A DNA stretch of 64,000 bases from Dysgonomonas sp. PF1-14 (GTDB taxonomy: Bacteria; Bacteroidota; Bacteroidia; Bacteroidales; Dysgonomonadaceae). The DNA is taken from NCBI RefSeq assembly GCF_029892965.1, contig NZ_JARXWN010000002.1, positions 310,001 to 374,000 on the forward strand, written 5' to 3'. Each line of letters starts with the position of its first letter. The first letter of the stretch is position 1. Shown here piece by piece: positions 7,968-16,512 of this stretch. The position numbers were made by a program, and so were the translations under genes. A model generated the notes under the pieces. The model did no database searches. It saw nothing but the letters and a program-made list of their open reading frames with translations, and was not told where the DNA came from.

Positions 7968-9638
7968 TTATTTTTCGTAAGCCTCTTCGTGTACTGCCTT
8001 CACTGCTCGCCCCGATGGGTCTACCCTGTTTCTGAATGAGGCATCCCATTCCAAAGCCGTTGCCGTACTACATGCTACCGATGGTACTGACGGCACAGTA
8101 CGCGCAGCCGAAGCCGACGGAAAGTGCTCCTCGAATATAGTGCGATACCAATATTCTTCTTTCGACATCGGCGGGTTGATAGGGAAACGCTCTTCGGCGT
8201 GTTCCATCTGCCTGTCTGTAACTTTCTTAGCGGCAAGCTCCCGCAGAGAGTCTATCCAGCTGTAACCTACCCCATCCGAAAATTGTTCTTTCTGACGCCA
8301 TACCACACTATCCGGCAAGTAATCTTCGAATGCTTTACGCAAGATATATTTTTCTATTTTACCGTTACCACATATCTTATCTTTCGGATTGAGGCGCATA
8401 GCCACATCCATAAACTCTTTATCGAGAAACGGCACACGTCCCTCTACACCCCAAGCCGAAAGAGACTTGTTTGCCCGCAGGCAATCATAAAGATGAAGCC
8501 TGTCGAGTTTTCGCACAGTTTCCTCATGGAATGCCTTAGCATCGGGAGCTTTGTGAAAATACAAGTATCCGCCGAACAATTCATCCGACCCCTCACCCGA
8601 AAGCACCATCTTTACCCCCATCGACTTGATGAAGCGGGCAAGCAAATACATCGGAGTAGAAGCACGCACTGTTGTCACATCATATGTCTCTATATGGTAA
8701 ATAACATCGCTAAGCGCATCCAGCGCTTCCTCCACCGTAAAATGTATTTCGTGATGCACCGTTCCTATATATTCGGCTACCTTTCGGGCAGCTACCAGAT
8801 CGGGAGAATCTTTCAACCCTACTGCAAACGAATGAAGTTGTGGCCACCATGCTTCCGTCTTGTTATCATCTTCTATACGGCGGGCTGCATACTGTTTTGC
8901 AATGGCAGATATAATAGAAGAGTCCAATCCTCCCGACAATAATACTCCGTAAGGCACATCAGACATCAACTGCCGATGCACTGCACCCTTGAGCGCTGTC
9001 CTCAATTCGGATACATCTGATACATTATCTTTTACATTATCGTATTCCATCCAGTCGCGTTTATACCATCTTTTTACCTCTGTACCTTCTTTTGTGTACA
9101 GATAGTGACCGGGCTGAAATTCCTGTATATTCGGACATACTCCCTCCAGTGCTTTCAATTCGCTGGCTACATAGAATTGCCCGCGATCGTCATAGCCCAT
9201 ATATAATGGTATGATCCCCATATGGTCGCGACCAATAAGCATCAGGTCATTTTCAACATCATACAATGCAAAAGCAAAGATTCCATTCAGGTCTTCAAGC
9301 AGATCGGCACCTTTATCTCTGTACAAAGCCAGAATAACCTCACAATCGGAATGGGTAAGAAATTCATAATCGGGATATCTGCTCCTTATTTCTTTGTGGT
9401 TATATATTTCACCGTTCACTGCCAACACCAGTTTATTATCTTTACTGTACAGCGGTTGTTTACCCGAGTCGACACCGACAATGGAAAGTCTTTCGTGTGC
9501 CAGAATCGATTTATTGCCGCAATAGATACCCGACCAGTCAGGCCCGCGATGCCGAATTTTCTTTGACATTCGCAACACCTGCGCCCTTAATACATCTACA
9601 TCCTGACTCAGATCAAACACTCCGACAAATCCACACAT
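7968..9638 (-). CDS. asnB: Asparagine synthetase B (glutamine-hydrolysing)
   Basis: Cytosolic enzyme of 556 residues that makes asparagine from aspartate, ATP and glutamine. The N-terminal class II glutamine amidotransferase domain begins MCGFVGVF, with Cys2 as the nucleophile after Met removal. RHRGPDWSG and the NGEIYNH motif follow. The synthetase domain has the PP-loop LLSGGLDSS near residue 235 and LSGEGSDELFGGY near 345. The start is fixed by the required N-terminal Cys; a longer frame from 9707 would mask it and include the promoter. The C-terminal SVACSTA...EWD...DPSGRAV tail is typical of AsnB. Confidence 0.96.
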   Translation of the reverse strand: MCGFVGVFDLSQDVDVLRAQVLRMSKKIRHRGPDWSGIYCGNKSILAHERLSIVGVDSGKQPLYSKDNKLVLAVNGEIYNHKEIRSRYPDYEFLTHSDCEVILALYRDKGADLLEDLNGIFAFALYDVENDLMLIGRDHMGIIPLYMGYDDRGQFYVASELKALEGVCPNIQEFQPGHYLYTKEGTEVKRWYKRDWMEYDNVKDNVSDVSELRTALKGAVHRQLMSDVPYGVLLSGGLDSSIISAIAKQYAARRIEDDNKTEAWWPQLHSFAVGLKDSPDLVAARKVAEYIGTVHHEIHFTVEEALDALSDVIYHIETYDVTTVRASTPMYLLARFIKSMGVKMVLSGEGSDELFGGYLYFHKAPDAKAFHEETVRKLDRLHLYDCLRANKSLSAWGVEGRVPFLDKEFMDVAMRLNPKDKICGNGKIEKYILRKAFEDYLPDSVVWRQKEQFSDGVGYSWIDSLRELAAKKVTDRQMEHAEERFPINPPMSKEEYWYRTIFEEHFPSASAARTVPSVPSVACSTATALEWDASFRNRVDPSGRAVKAVHEEAYEK

Positions 9639-9676
9639 ATTTTGCAATATTAGTTTTATATTATCAAACAATTTGA

Positions 9677-9708
9677 CAAAAATATAACACTTTGATATAT
9701 AAAACAAA
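9677..9708 (-). promoter_or_regulatory. asnB promoter (-33/-7)
   Basis: On the minus strand TTTG (9705..9708) is followed after exactly 20 bp by TATTTTTG (9677..9684), a full match to the Bacteroidota housekeeping promoter. The asnB ATG lies 38 bp downstream. Confidence 0.75.
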
Positions 9709-9848
9709 ATATTTAATCATTTTGTTTCAATTACAATTATTTTGATTTCAAATTGATCCAATATATAATATTCAGATGAGCGTTTCGTTATATCTGTATC
9801 CGATACGCTTTTAACTATACATATGAATACTTAAAAGAAATATATATT

Positions 9849-9856
9849 TATCTTTG
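9849..9856 (+). promoter_or_regulatory. -7 box before lipoprotein gene
   Basis: TATCTTTG, an exact TAnnTTTG match, lies 30 bp before the ATG at 9887. Confidence 0.5.
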
Positions 9857-9886
9857 TAAAACATTTACAAAACAATTTTTTCACAC

Positions 9887-10408
9887 ATGAACAAAAACAT
9901 CCGTAATCTATTCGTCCTCCTTACTATCGGTATTTTTTCTTTTTCCTGCGGTGATGACGAACCTACAAAAGAGCCTACAATATTAGGTGACTGGTATGTG
10001 ACAGAGCGTACTCTGACCACAGGCAACAAAGAAGTTGACGAAAGACTGAATAGCTGGTTCAAAGAAGACCTCAGGCTAAATGATATGAAAAGAACCTTCA
10101 CTGCACTGAACGGCGACGATTGGTCTGAAGGTTCAGTAACAATCAGAGTTTATGATAAAAATTCATCCAGTGGCGAAGCCGACAGACCTGTAGACGGAAC
10201 ATACAGTATAGAAAAAGACATATTGCATATATCTGACAACCTTCTGGGAGTTACAGAATCCCAATTCTTTCTGGGAGAAAAAATATTGGAGACATATACC
10301 AAACTCACCAGAGCCCAGATCAGAGCACTGGCAATAGACGTAGGTGGATACGACAACCTAATCCCCGAAACTATAACCGGAGAGTTAAAAACGCGTTACG
10401 CAAGATAA
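9887..10408 (+). CDS. Lipocalin-like lipoprotein
   Basis: A 173-residue lipoprotein with signal peptide and lipobox FSFSC (Cys at residue 21). The acidic GDDE directly after the Cys resembles the signals that export Bacteroidota lipoproteins to the cell surface. The body starts with ILGDWYVTERTL and contains DGTYSIEKDILHISD, which resembles the beta-barrel pattern of lipocalin-like proteins common in this phylum. I cannot name a ligand or function. It is monocistronic, followed by a weak hairpin that overlaps the rplU promoter. Confidence 0.7.
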   Translation: MNKNIRNLFVLLTIGIFSFSCGDDEPTKEPTILGDWYVTERTLTTGNKEVDERLNSWFKEDLRLNDMKRTFTALNGDDWSEGSVTIRVYDKNSSSGEADRPVDGTYSIEKDILHISDNLLGVTESQFFLGEKILETYTKLTRAQIRALAIDVGGYDNLIPETITGELKTRYAR

Positions 10409-10424
10409 TATCGCCGGAAAATAA

Positions 10425-10456
10425 TTTGATATTTCCGGAGCATTTTATTACCTTTG
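10425..10456 (+). promoter_or_regulatory. rplU-rpmA promoter (-33/-7), overlapped by a hairpin
   Basis: TTTG (10425..10428) and TACCTTTG (10449..10456) are separated by exactly 20 bp. The -33 box lies in the loop of a hairpin formed by CCGG (10414) and CCGG (10435..10438) with flanking A/T pairs, which may be the terminator of the preceding lipoprotein gene. The leader to the rplU start is about 75 bases. Confidence 0.75.
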
Positions 10457-10539
10457 CCATCCGATTGCCAATAGGCCTACAAGTAACCGCACATAAAGTG
10501 GTTCGCCTCAGGCACATAACCTGTAAATTATAAAAACAG

Positions 10540-10851
10540 ATGTACGTTATCGTAGACATTCAGGGACAACAAATGAAGGTTGAAAAAGACCAGAAATTAT
10601 TTGTTCACAGAATCAATGCAGAAAATGGCTCTAAAGTAGAGTTCGAAAAAGTATTACTAGTTGACAAAGATGGAGCTGTAACAGTAGGAACCCCTACAGT
10701 AGAAGGCGCCAAAGTTGTAGTTGAAATCGTATCTCAGGCTAAGGGAGACAAAGTATTGGTTTTCCACAAGAAGAGAAGAAAAGGATACCGCAAACTAAAC
10801 GGTCACCGTCAACAGTTCTCAGAAGTTATAGTTAAAGATATTATCGCTTAA
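10540..10851 (+). CDS. rplU: 50S ribosomal protein L21
   Basis: A 103-residue ribosomal protein that binds 23S rRNA in the large subunit. It starts [18 protein letters not shown] and has the family's C-terminal basic stretch [17 protein letters not shown]. It is followed after 19 bp by rpmA, the near-universal pairing. The leader of about 75 bases before it contains short self-complementary stretches (CAGG...CCTG) that could be a ribosomal-protein regulatory structure, but I cannot show this. Confidence 0.97.
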   Translation: MYVIVDIQGQQMKVEKDQKLFVHRINAENGSKVEFEKVLLVDKDGAVTVGTPTVEGAKVVVEIVSQAKGDKVLVFHKKRRKGYRKLNGHRQQFSEVIVKDIIA

Positions 10852-10870
10852 TCAGTAAAAACAGAAGAAA

Positions 10871-11134
10871 ATGGCACACAAGAAAGGTGTAGGTAGTTCG
10901 AAAAACGGCCGTGAATCGGAAAGTAAACGATTGGGCGTTAAAATATTTGGTGGCGAAGTTGTAAAAGCAGGCAACATCATAGTTCGTCAAAGAGGTACAA
11001 CTCATCATCCGGGCGAAAATGTAGGTATTGGAAAAGACCATACATTGTTTGCACTGACTGATGGAGTAGTAGCATTCCGCAGAAAGAAAAACGACAGATC
11101 GTATGTATCTGTAGTTCCTCAAGCAGAAGCTTAA
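10871..11134 (+). CDS. rpmA: 50S ribosomal protein L27
   Basis: An 87-residue protein located near the peptidyl-transferase centre. It begins [24 protein letters not shown], with the mature-type N-terminus directly after Met and no Firmicutes-style cleavable extension. [22 protein letters not shown] is intact. It is the second gene of the rplU-rpmA operon, closed by the strong hairpin at 11151..11190. Confidence 0.97.
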   Translation: MAHKKGVGSSKNGRESESKRLGVKIFGGEVVKAGNIIVRQRGTTHHPGENVGIGKDHTLFALTDGVVAFRRKKNDRSYVSVVPQAEA

Positions 11135-11150
11135 GATACAAAATATTCAT

Positions 11151-11190
11151 AAAAAACGAGGCTGTCCTTTTCTGGACAGCCTCGTTTTTC
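11151..11190. terminator. Bidirectional terminator
   Basis: AAAACGAGGCTGTCC and its exact reverse complement flank a 6-base loop, with A-run and T-run on opposite sides. It can end both rpmA (plus) and the minus-strand gene that stops at 11220. Confidence 0.9.
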
Positions 11191-11219
11191 ATAACATATA
11201 TCATACAAAGAATAATAAC

Positions 11220-12662
11220 TTACTCGCAATCGTTATATTCTTTTATCAATTGACCAATACTGGCTCTTGTATATTCGCACGTAGCCAGCTTTTCCTCTAT
11301 CGCCGGACAATCGGCAACGACTAGTTTCAATTGATCCCGAAATGTTTTTGGACGCAATTCTATCACTGTCTGATCTCTTTTCTTATCTACAATGAACAGT
11401 CTCTGATTGCCTGCATATAAGGTCGTTTTAGGCAGATCACTTACCCTGTAAGCAAACACCTCTATTTTATCTGCTAATTTTACTCCGCCAAGCTTTAAAA
11501 TGCCGCTTGTTAACCCCATACCATTTGATTGTTCCGGCTTGTACTCTATTTTACAATAGAATTCATCATAATCAGGTATATTAGAATTTATTACTTTGAA
11601 AGATTTCATCTGCTTCTCCCTGTAGTCTCTCTTCCTCTCTTTATTCTTGTCATCCAGATAGTGATGTACAGCATTCTTGTAGCGAGGAGCCATCACCCCC
11701 ATATCGTCGAGCGGATATTCTGTCCCGTCGGGCAATATAGCCCTGAAGTCAATTTCGAAACGACCATTGATACTCTTCCCGTCCTCAAGCGTTAATATAC
11801 CGGTAACAAATTTACCTTTACGAAATTCTGAGCGTATCCGATTATTCTGTGACTCAGCAGCCGCAAGTTGGGGTTTCTTTATCATATATGAATTAACCCC
11901 TTTACCCAGATAGTCATAAGTAATAAGACAATTAATTGCAGTTGTTTTGGCTGTGCTCAACTCATCCGCTTTTAGTTCATATTGCTTGTCGTCATAGGTA
12001 TTCAGTATATATGTCGTTATACTTATTGCTCCTGCACCCTGCACATCTCGTCTTGCTCTGGCAACCAGATTATTCCTCTCATCTTTTATCAGGAAACCGC
12101 CGTCATTTGTATTTTCTAATACAGCCAGCAACTCACCCGTATTTTTGCTTACAACTCTATTATCTTTATAAACAGGCGCTAGCGAATCTACTTTAAGTTG
12201 TGTCTGCAGTGCAGTATTTGCTGTTTCTGATTTTGCATTGCTGTAATCTCTTTTCTCCACATACAGAAAATCAGTAATTGCCCTCTGATCCATTCCGGCA
12301 GCGGTAAAGAATTGGTATTTTTTTACCATAAGGTTCATAATAGCACTGGTCTGATTCAGAGTGAAACTTACCATTTCAAAAATTATCTCCGATTTTTTAT
12401 CACTCAGTGTTGATGACACAATGTAATATTCGGGTTGTTGTCCGGGTGTAGCACCTGTCAATACCAATGTCGCATCTGATTTCAGGTCGGTAAAGGTATA
12501 TACCTGATGTTTTTCAGCATCCTTGCTTATCTCCAGTTTAGCCACCTCGACTTTATCTATCAACATCATGCTGTTCTTCTTGTTATATTCTATCTTTTGA
12601 GCAAATAAACTTGCAAAAACAAAAAGAACAAAGGAAAGAATGAGTAGTAATTTTTTAATCAT
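11220..12662 (-). CDS. Secreted protein of unknown function
   Basis: A 480-residue protein with an N-terminal signal peptide (MIKKLLLILSFVLFVFASLFAQ, cleavage likely after the Ala before Gln). The mature part mixes beta-rich stretches such as FVTGILTLEDGKSINGRFEIDFR and a cluster of charged residues around KNKERKRDYREKQMK. I recognise no domain or catalytic motif. It probably acts in the periplasm or outer membrane. I start it at 12662, where the signal peptide begins, not at the upstream Met at 12701. It is a single gene, sharing the terminator with rpmA. Confidence 0.65.
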   Translation of the reverse strand: MIKKLLLILSFVLFVFASLFAQKIEYNKKNSMMLIDKVEVAKLEISKDAEKHQVYTFTDLKSDATLVLTGATPGQQPEYYIVSSTLSDKKSEIIFEMVSFTLNQTSAIMNLMVKKYQFFTAAGMDQRAITDFLYVEKRDYSNAKSETANTALQTQLKVDSLAPVYKDNRVVSKNTGELLAVLENTNDGGFLIKDERNNLVARARRDVQGAGAISITTYILNTYDDKQYELKADELSTAKTTAINCLITYDYLGKGVNSYMIKKPQLAAAESQNNRIRSEFRKGKFVTGILTLEDGKSINGRFEIDFRAILPDGTEYPLDDMGVMAPRYKNAVHHYLDDKNKERKRDYREKQMKSFKVINSNIPDYDEFYCKIEYKPEQSNGMGLTSGILKLGGVKLADKIEVFAYRVSDLPKTTLYAGNQRLFIVDKKRDQTVIELRPKTFRDQLKLVVADCPAIEEKLATCEYTRASIGQLIKEYNDCE

Positions 12663-12923
12663 AGTATATTGTAGTTTTGTGAAAATTATATAGCACCTCA
12701 ATAATAGTAATAAAGATTTAATCTACCAATTTTTTCTAACAATTTTTTCTAACAACTAATAAAGCGTACAGAAAGATAATCAATATCCGAAAAAGCTAAA
12801 TTTTCACAGAATAGCAATAAACAATTAATATCAAATAAAAATATACCTATATATTGGTATTGTCGAAACTGGGCATATCCTTTTACTTTGCATCATATAA
12901 TTATCAAAAAAAAAAATCATACA

Positions 12924-13424
12924 ATGCCAAGAATAGGAATTTACTACGGTTCAACTACCGGAAACACACAGGAAGTGGCGGAAGACATTGCTAAAAAACT
13001 AAACGTTGACAAAGCCGATCTGCACGATGTAGCAAAAGCAAATGCAGATTATACAGCATACGATGTTGTATTATTCGGCTCACCCACTCTGGGTTTCGGT
13101 GACCTACAAGACGATTGGGAAGACTACATCGGAAAAGTAAAAGGAGCAGACCTTAATGGTAAAACAGTAGCCCTTTTCGGCTGTGGAGACTCTTCTTCAT
13201 ACAGCGATACTTTTGGCGATGCTATCGGAAAAATATATCAGACAATAAAAGATAAAGGCTGCAAGCTTATTGGTCAGGTAAGCACTGACGGTTACACTTA
13301 CGATGACTCGGAGGCTATAGTAGACGGTAAATTCGTAGGCCTGCTTATCGACAATGATAATGAATCAGACCTGACTGACGAAAGAATCGAAAACTGGATT
13401 GAAGAATTAAAGAAATTCATCTAA
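12924..13424 (+). CDS. fldA: Flavodoxin
   Basis: Small FMN-binding electron carrier of 166 residues. The phosphate-binding loop GSTTGNTQ is at residues 9-16, followed by the FMN isoalloxazine loops around SPTLGFGDLQDDWED and GCGDSSSYSDTF, as in long-chain flavodoxins. It probably replaces ferredoxin as electron acceptor of PFOR and related enzymes when iron is scarce; nifJ and the kor operon are both in this window. The start at 12924 is chosen because MPRIGIYYGST is the conserved N-terminus. Confidence 0.95.
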   Translation: MPRIGIYYGSTTGNTQEVAEDIAKKLNVDKADLHDVAKANADYTAYDVVLFGSPTLGFGDLQDDWEDYIGKVKGADLNGKTVALFGCGDSSSYSDTFGDAIGKIYQTIKDKGCKLIGQVSTDGYTYDDSEAIVDGKFVGLLIDNDNESDLTDERIENWIEELKKFI

Positions 13425-13520
13425 AAAAAATATTGCAAAAACAAAAGATAAAAAGAGAGAGAAATAAAAACAGACTTTGTTTAACATAACTTTTCTATTG
13501 ATAGTTTTTAGTTGATCTTG

Positions 13521-13557
13521 AATCCCCGTAGACGTGACGTCAATGGGGATTTCTTTT
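13521..13557 (+). terminator. Terminator after fldA
   Basis: AATCCCC (13521..13527) pairs with GGGGATT (13545..13551), followed by TCTTTT. The loop contains a near-palindrome GACGTGACGTC. Confidence 0.7.
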
Positions 13558-13588
13558 CAGGGACAACAATATCCTGCAAAATCTGTTC

Positions 13589-13596
13589 TATATTTG
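13589..13596 (+). promoter_or_regulatory. -7 box of pdxH promoter
   Basis: TATATTTG fits TAnnTTTG and lies 23 bp before the pdxH ATG at 13620. Confidence 0.5.
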
Positions 13597-13619
13597 TCAG
13601 CAAACTAAATAATCATCCT

Positions 13620-14258
13620 ATGACAGACTTATTCGATATACGCCGCGACTTTGCACTGAAAACACTCGATGAACAGGACATAACATCTGATCCTATCACA
13701 TTCTTCGAGCAATGGTTCAATGAAGCCATACAGGCAGAAGCTTTAGAGCCTAACGCGATGAATCTGGCTACAGCCACGCCGGACGGAAGACCATCGTCTC
13801 GCATTGTTTTACTGAAACAGATAAAGTCCGAAGGGTTTGTATTTTTCACCAATTACAATAGCAAGAAAGGTGTACAGCTGGCGAATAATAAATACTGCGC
13901 CCTTAACTTCGTATGGCACGAACTCGAAAGACAAGTAAGGATAGAAGGAACTGTGCACAAGATATCGGATGCCGAATCCGATTCTTATTTTGAAGTACGC
14001 CCGACAAAGAGCAAACTGGGAGCTTGGGCTTCCCCACAAAGTAAGGCAATACCAAACAGGCAATATCTGGAACAACTCGTCTTCGACTTCGATAAAAAAT
14101 TTGCAGGAAAACAGATACTTCGCCCGTCTAACTGGGGAGGTTATATTGTCGAACCTTTTATGATTGAATTCTGGCAGGGACGCAAAAGCCGTCTGCACGA
14201 CAGAATACAATATACCCTTACTGACGGAAAATGGAGGATTGAACGTTTAGCTCCATAA
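13620..14258 (+). CDS. pdxH: Pyridoxamine 5'-phosphate oxidase
   Basis: FMN enzyme of 212 residues that oxidises pyridoxine or pyridoxamine 5'-phosphate to pyridoxal 5'-phosphate with oxygen. It shows NAMNLATATPDGRPSSRIVLLK, FFTNYNSKKG, ERQVRIEGTV, FWQGRKSRLHDR and the C-terminal RLAP, all PdxH hallmarks. The start at 13620 gives the usual length; an upstream Met at 13512 would put the fldA terminator and the promoter box inside the gene. An oxygen-using enzyme in an otherwise ferredoxin-based metabolism fits an organism that tolerates some oxygen. Confidence 0.95.
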   Translation: MTDLFDIRRDFALKTLDEQDITSDPITFFEQWFNEAIQAEALEPNAMNLATATPDGRPSSRIVLLKQIKSEGFVFFTNYNSKKGVQLANNKYCALNFVWHELERQVRIEGTVHKISDAESDSYFEVRPTKSKLGAWASPQSKAIPNRQYLEQLVFDFDKKFAGKQILRPSNWGGYIVEPFMIEFWQGRKSRLHDRIQYTLTDGKWRIERLAP

Positions 14259-14261
14259 GAA

Positions 14262-14288
14262 AAGGGTAGGTTCGCCCTACCCTTCTTG
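14262..14288. terminator. Bidirectional terminator between pdxH and DUF4349 gene
   Basis: AAGGGTAGG and CCTACCCTT form a 9-bp stem around a TTCG-containing loop, with T-rich sequence on both outer sides. It sits between two convergent genes. Confidence 0.8.
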
Positions 14289-14297
14289 TTATTTAGC

Positions 14298-15332
14298 TCA
14301 GCTGTTCCCTTTTCTCTTTCTCCGTATTCTTATAAAAACATATGCTCCTATTGCTACTATTATCCACAATGGCCACAATCGGATAATCAATAAGAAAATA
14401 TTAGCCAAAGCCGACCAGCCGCCACTCATAGCATCCACTATCTTACTTCCATAGCCCGGTTCGTACGAAGCGATAATTACATCGTTACGCATTACTTTTT
14501 CCTTCGTTATTACCGGCTCCTGATAAATCTCTATCTGAATAAGGCTGTATGCTATCTTGTCATTCATATTATACTCCGATATTTTAGTCCTGTCAGCTTC
14601 TTCCATCGCATAGTCCAGCGATTCTTCGGCGGCAATGGCATCTTCTAGTTTGCCACTTCGGGTAGATATGGCATTCGATACACGTCGTTGTTTCTTCTCC
14701 AAACGTATCTTCTTCAATTCGTCAGCCATCAGTTGTGCCGTCACATCATCTCCTTCTACTATACGATAATCTATCACCACAGCCAGTGGAGCAATCTGCC
14801 ACAACGTAGAATCCAACAGGCTAAAGGACACACGAAGGTCGAGCGTTGCCTGCAAATGGTTACGATATACGATATAAGCCGAATCTTTCGATATATTTAT
14901 CCATTGCGACTGCACATTGTTGTTATTGATAGCCGATTTTAGTATTATTCCTTTATTCTTCAATACCACATCTTCTATAATCTGAGTTGCCTTCGGAACA
15001 TCTTTTACCCTGAATTTCAGACGGGCAGTCCTTACTAACTTATGTATTCCGTCATCGTTGAGTGTAGAAGCCGAAGATGTAGCGATAAAGTTAGGTACGG
15101 CAAGCGTAGGCGGAACAAATTTATAGACAGTAGATTCTTCCGGCTTCTCTTTCGAATTGGTTTCATAGACGGCAGCCAATGCCTGATCGGCACCATTTCT
15201 TTCATCGCCAACAGAGACATCCATCATTGTATAAGCTTCATCCATAGCCTCTGATTTATTTGCCTTTCCACAAGAAAATAGTACTGCAAATCCTAATACA
15301 ATAACTAAAAATGGTTTATTAATGTGTTTCAT
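14298..15332 (-). CDS. DUF4349-type membrane lipoprotein
   Basis: A 344-residue lipoprotein with lipobox VLFSC (Cys at residue 21). A disordered stretch follows, then a central domain that begins KLVRTARLKFRVKDVPKATQIIEDVV and contains an alpha-helical EEADRTKISEYN region. A C-terminal transmembrane helix (about 312-334) is followed by a basic tail RIRRKRKGNS. This is the arrangement of DUF4349 proteins. With a lipid anchor at one end and a helix at the other, it would sit on the outer face of the inner membrane. Function unknown. Confidence 0.75.
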   Translation of the reverse strand: MKHINKPFLVIVLGFAVLFSCGKANKSEAMDEAYTMMDVSVGDERNGADQALAAVYETNSKEKPEESTVYKFVPPTLAVPNFIATSSASTLNDDGIHKLVRTARLKFRVKDVPKATQIIEDVVLKNKGIILKSAINNNNVQSQWINISKDSAYIVYRNHLQATLDLRVSFSLLDSTLWQIAPLAVVIDYRIVEGDDVTAQLMADELKKIRLEKKQRRVSNAISTRSGKLEDAIAAEESLDYAMEEADRTKISEYNMNDKIAYSLIQIEIYQEPVITKEKVMRNDVIIASYEPGYGSKIVDAMSGGWSALANIFLLIIRLWPLWIIVAIGAYVFIRIRRKRKGNS

Positions 15333-15439
15333 AATAATATTTGTTTAATTTTACCTTTTAGTTAATAGATACCTATAAATGGTTAATTCCATAAACTTCT
15401 GATAATATTAATTGTTTTACTAGCGAAAAGTAAGTTTTA

Positions 15440-15916
15440 ATGAAGATCGATAAGACAAATGCTGTCCGGCTACTCGATAAAGAAAAAATAGAATATAAAC
15501 TCATTCCCTACGAAGTAGACGAATCCGACCTAAGTGCAATACATGTGGCAGAACAATTGAACGAGCCTGTAGAACAGCTATTTAAAACACTTGTACTCAA
15601 AGGGGACAAAACAGGGTATTTCGTTTGCATCATACCCGGCGCAGAAGAATTAAATCTGAAAACAGCAGCAAAAGTCTCGGGTAATAAGAATTGCGACATG
15701 ATTCCGATGAAAGACCTGCTGAATGTCACAGGATATATAAGAGGAGCATGTTCGCCCATCGGCATGAAGAAGCTATTCCCTTCGTTTATTGACAAAAAGG
15801 TCGAAAACCACCCACTCATATACATAAGTGCGGGCAAAAGAGGTTTACAAATTCAAATAAATCCTAAATATTTAATACAAATTGTAAATATTAAAGTCGA
15901 AAATCTTACAGAATAA
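15440..15916 (+). CDS. ybaK: Cys-tRNA(Pro)/Cys-tRNA(Cys) deacylase YbaK
   Basis: A 158-residue trans-editing protein of the YbaK/EbsC group that hydrolyses cysteine mischarged onto tRNA(Pro). It starts with TNAVRLLDKEKIEY and contains the conserved KTLVLKGDKTGYFVCIIPGAEELNLK with the catalytic-type Lys, and GYIRGACSPIGMKKLFP near residue 100. The length matches the family. It is monocistronic. Confidence 0.92.
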   Translation: MKIDKTNAVRLLDKEKIEYKLIPYEVDESDLSAIHVAEQLNEPVEQLFKTLVLKGDKTGYFVCIIPGAEELNLKTAAKVSGNKNCDMIPMKDLLNVTGYIRGACSPIGMKKLFPSFIDKKVENHPLIYISAGKRGLQIQINPKYLIQIVNIKVENLTE

Positions 15917-16047
15917 AGAAAAATAATGATAATACACTGTATTTTAGTAAATTACAACGAATTTACACCCTAAAAAACATGTTTAATGACATCATTTATT
16001 TTAACATCTTTATGAATAAAAAAGGAGATTATAAAAATAAATACATA

Positions 16048-16055
16048 TACCTTTG
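16048..16055 (+). promoter_or_regulatory. -7 box of kor operon, with long leader
   Basis: TACCTTTG matches TAnnTTTG. The ATG of the first gene is at 16210, so the leader would be about 150 bases. It contains nested complementary arms (16131..16135 with 16185..16189, and 16140..16144 with 16162..16166) and a repeated CCCGAAAG motif. Upstream of the box, 15917..16047 is AT-rich with nothing else I can name. Confidence 0.5.
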
Positions 16056-16209
16056 TGTAAGTAACAACGGGCATTTTTTATATAAACAACAGTCGTAACA
16101 GTTACATATATCTGAAAAAGACGCATATCTGTTGTATTTATGCCACCCGAAAGGATAGAGAGGCATATCGCCCGAAAGACAGTGACAACTAAAAAAATTA
16201 TTATACAAA

Positions 16210-16440
16210 ATGGCCAAAATCAAAGGAACAGTAGTAGTTAATGAGGAGCGTTGCAAAGGATGTAATCTTTGCGTGGTTTCATGTCCTTGCGATGTACTGG
16301 AACTTCAACCTCGAAATGTCAACCAAAAAGGTTATCATTATGTATATATGAAAGATCCGGACTCATGTATCGGATGCGCCAATTGTGGTTATGTATGCCC
16401 CGATGCATGCCTTACCATATATAAGAAAAAATTTGCATAA
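16210..16440 (+). CDS. korD: 2-oxoacid:ferredoxin oxidoreductase, ferredoxin-type delta subunit
   Basis: A 76-residue protein with two [4Fe-4S] motifs of the CxxCxxCxxxCP type: CKGCNLCVVSCP near residues 15-26 and CIGCANCGYVCP near 54-65. It passes electrons between the TPP-containing subunit and external ferredoxin. It is the first gene of a four-gene operon (delta, alpha, beta, gamma). Confidence 0.9.
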   Translation: MAKIKGTVVVNEERCKGCNLCVVSCPCDVLELQPRNVNQKGYHYVYMKDPDSCIGCANCGYVCPDACLTIYKKKFA

Positions 16441-16512
16441 AAATATAAATAACGTATTGCCCTGCCTTTGACGGCAGTTACCCGCAATTCGTTTTTTAAT
16501 CAATCAACGCTT

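Noticed and set aside
8124-8942. A 272-codon open frame on the plus strand opposite asnB
   Set aside because: It lies fully inside a strongly supported gene on the other strand, has no start signal or recognisable domain, and has the composition of an antisense shadow.
9457-9566. Plus-strand frame over the N-terminus of asnB (9222..9566)
   Set aside because: It overlaps the glutamine-amidotransferase domain of a certain gene and shows no independent coding signal.
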